Virus record (IMG/VR): IMGVR_UViG_3300027708_000012
Span: 124,001-188,000 of that record
Reading direction: 5' to 3' (one strand)
Length of the DNA stretch: 64,000 bases
Source of the DNA: a virus
This document shows, in pieces, positions 63,035 through 64,000 of this stretch; within the stretch, counting starts at the first letter, position 1, and every line of letters starts with the position of its first letter. The translations under genes were made by a program, and so were the position numbers. The notes below the pieces were generated by a model. That model was given only the letters and a program-made list of their open reading frames with translations. It was not told the DNA's origin and made no database searches.

Positions 63035-63768
63035 TATAGTTTCCTTTCAAGGGCAACTGCCCAGTTTCCGTTCTCAAATATAAATGTACTACCTATTTTT
63101 GTAATATTATAGTTACCAATAACTTTGGTTAAAAACATAACCTCTGCCATGTCCTTACCTTCTAATACTATTGGACCTTTAATGCTATTGTATATTTCGG
63201 TTTTATTTCCGCTATTAATAATATCAAAAGTAACAGTGCCACTATAAGGTCTTGTAAATGAAATACTTTCGTTGATTACATTTAATTTGTCAGCATAGCT
63301 ATTACTGAAAAAATTGCTAAAATTATTTAAATTATTTTGTTGAGTGGCAATGTTATAATCGTCTGCACTTTTTGGTATTGTTAATTCTAAATTTTCTAAC
63401 GAAGCTACTTTACTTTTAAAACTTTTAAAATATCGAAATCTCAATTCTTCTAAACCAGTAACTTTCTTAATACCTTCAACAAGCTCAAATACTTGTTCAG
63501 CAACTTTACGTCCTCGTTCTAATTCTACATAAACTCGATATTGTCCGTCGTCCAGTTCCCCAGGAGTACAATCTGCATCAAGTACAAAATTATAACCCAT
63601 CTCAAAGAAGTTTTCTAAATCTTTAGCTGGATCTTCTTGGTCAACGGTAAAACTTAATACAACAACATCTTCATCATTGCCAACTTTACTTTTAAAACTA
63701 TCAATTTCAAAAACTTTTTTAACTAAATTTTGCAGATCATTAGCTCTTAAACTTTCTGTTATGTTCAT
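63034..63768 (-). CDS. Conserved phage protein of unknown function
   Basis: A 244-residue protein starting MNITESLRANDLQNLVKK, with FEMGYNFVLDADCTPGE and QYRVYVELERGRKVAEQ near 55-95. This is a T4-like phage family I recall with no known role. Coupled by ATGA to the gene upstream. Could be a virion or assembly protein. Confidence 0.65.
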   Translation of the reverse strand: MNITESLRANDLQNLVKKVFEIDSFKSKVGNDEDVVVLSFTVDQEDPAKDLENFFEMGYNFVLDADCTPGELDDGQYRVYVELERGRKVAEQVFELVEGIKKVTGLEELRFRYFKSFKSKVASLENLELTIPKSADDYNIATQQNNLNNFSNFFSNSYADKLNVINESISFTRPYSGTVTFDIINSGNKTEIYNSIKGPIVLEGKDMAEVMFLTKVIGNYNITKIGSTFIFENGNWAVALERKL

Positions 63769-63998
63769 ACAGGTGCTCCTCCGCCCGATGGCGCAGCTGG
63801 TGCCCCACCTGCCGGTGCTGCTGGAGCTGCTGGTGCAGCTGGTGCCCCACCTGCCGGTGCTGCTGGAGCACCTGGAGGCGCCGCTTCGGTAGGTTTGCTA
63901 TCTTTATAATCGTTTTTCATTTTGTCCATGTAGCCTTTGTAGATATCAAAGGCTACTTTCTTAGGCATTTGTATTTCTACAATCCAAATAGGTTTGCG
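63765..63998 (-). CDS. Pro/Ala-rich protein, probably 5'-partial
   Basis: The frame stays open to the right edge (RKPIWIVEIQMPKK...), and the internal ATG at 63968 has no ribosome binding site, so the true start is probably outside the window. The visible part has a helical start and then a Pro/Ala/Gly tail coded by a 42-base tandem repeat. No function assigned. Confidence 0.55.
   Translation of the reverse strand, partial: RKPIWIVEIQMPKKVAFDIYKGYMDKMKNDYKDSKPTEAAPPGAPAAPAGGAPAAPAAPAAPAGGAPAAPSGGGAPV
63793..63869. repeat. 42-base-period tandem repeat
   Basis: A perfect 35-base direct repeat at 63793-63827 and 63835-63869 (period 42). It codes for the Pro/Ala-rich tail of the gene above and is likely variable in copy number. 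Confidence 0.85.
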
Positions 63999-64000
63999 AT

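Overview
The window looks like part of a large, strictly lytic, T4-like (myovirus-type) phage genome with an AT-rich sequence. The evidence is a family B DNA polymerase, a gp45-like sliding clamp, a T4 RNase H-like 5' nuclease, a possible DsbA homologue, very large structural and tail-fibre genes, a complete Gram-negative lysis set (holin, GH19 endolysin, inner and outer spanin), and almost no intergenic DNA. Genes commonly overlap by 1-8 bases. Many of the unknown proteins resemble conserved unknowns of marine and freshwater T4-like phages. The host is Gram-negative. A BPSL0761-like protein and a small secreted protein of a type I associate with Betaproteobacteria hint at a betaproteobacterial host, but that is inference. 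I saw no integrase, transposase, CRISPR array or rRNA, and recognised no tRNA by eye.

Layout. (1) 1-14864, plus strand: a giant structural protein cut by the window edge, a small structural protein, three related tail-fibre genes and a Calx-beta-like protein, followed by a prolyl-4-hydroxylase-like oxygenase (14864-15433). (2) 15461-19749, plus strand: an operon of four GT-A-type glycosyltransferases and two unknowns behind a sigma70-like promoter. It converges with the minus block with an 8-base overlap. (3) 19742-23114, minus: ThyX, small unknowns and a VWA/metallopeptidase protein; 23189-24280: a MoxR-type AAA+ ATPase. (4) 24382-32096, minus: many small conserved phage genes, rubredoxin plus rubrerythrin, the 5' nuclease, two 2OG-oxygenase-like proteins, QueE and FolE. 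(5) 32149-43165, minus: phosphoribosyltransferase, cupin, GT-B glycosyltransferase, QueD, HNH protein, two sugar-type dehydrogenases, BPSL0761-like protein, a DpdA/TGT-like transglycosylase, a cation/proton antiporter, DUF2061 protein and sliding clamp. (6) 43211-46996, minus: nucleotide-sugar dehydrogenase, DNA polymerase and DsbA-like protein. (7) 47101-56830, minus: a cassette of putative capsid-packaged proteins sharing an N-terminal leader and prohead-protease-like sites. They include two nucleotidyltransferase-type proteins and a Dps-like protein. (8) 56890-60717, minus: ClpA-like unfoldase and a DnaJ-like co-chaperone. (9) 60787-63998, minus: the lysis cassette and two unknowns, the last cut by the window edge.

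How it fits together. FolE, QueD, QueE and a DpdA-like transglycosylase form a route from GTP to a 7-deazaguanine that could be inserted into phage DNA to resist nucleases; QueC is not in the window. Eight sigma70-like promoters, each with exactly 17 bases between the -35 and -10 boxes, precede the early and middle blocks. T4-late-like NATAAATA boxes precede structural, capsid-cargo and holin genes. The polymerase leader carries a hairpin directly against its ribosome binding site, as in T4 gene 43. The capsid-cargo cassette is the most interesting candidate system: enzymes that may be packed in the head, cut by the prohead protease and delivered with the DNA.
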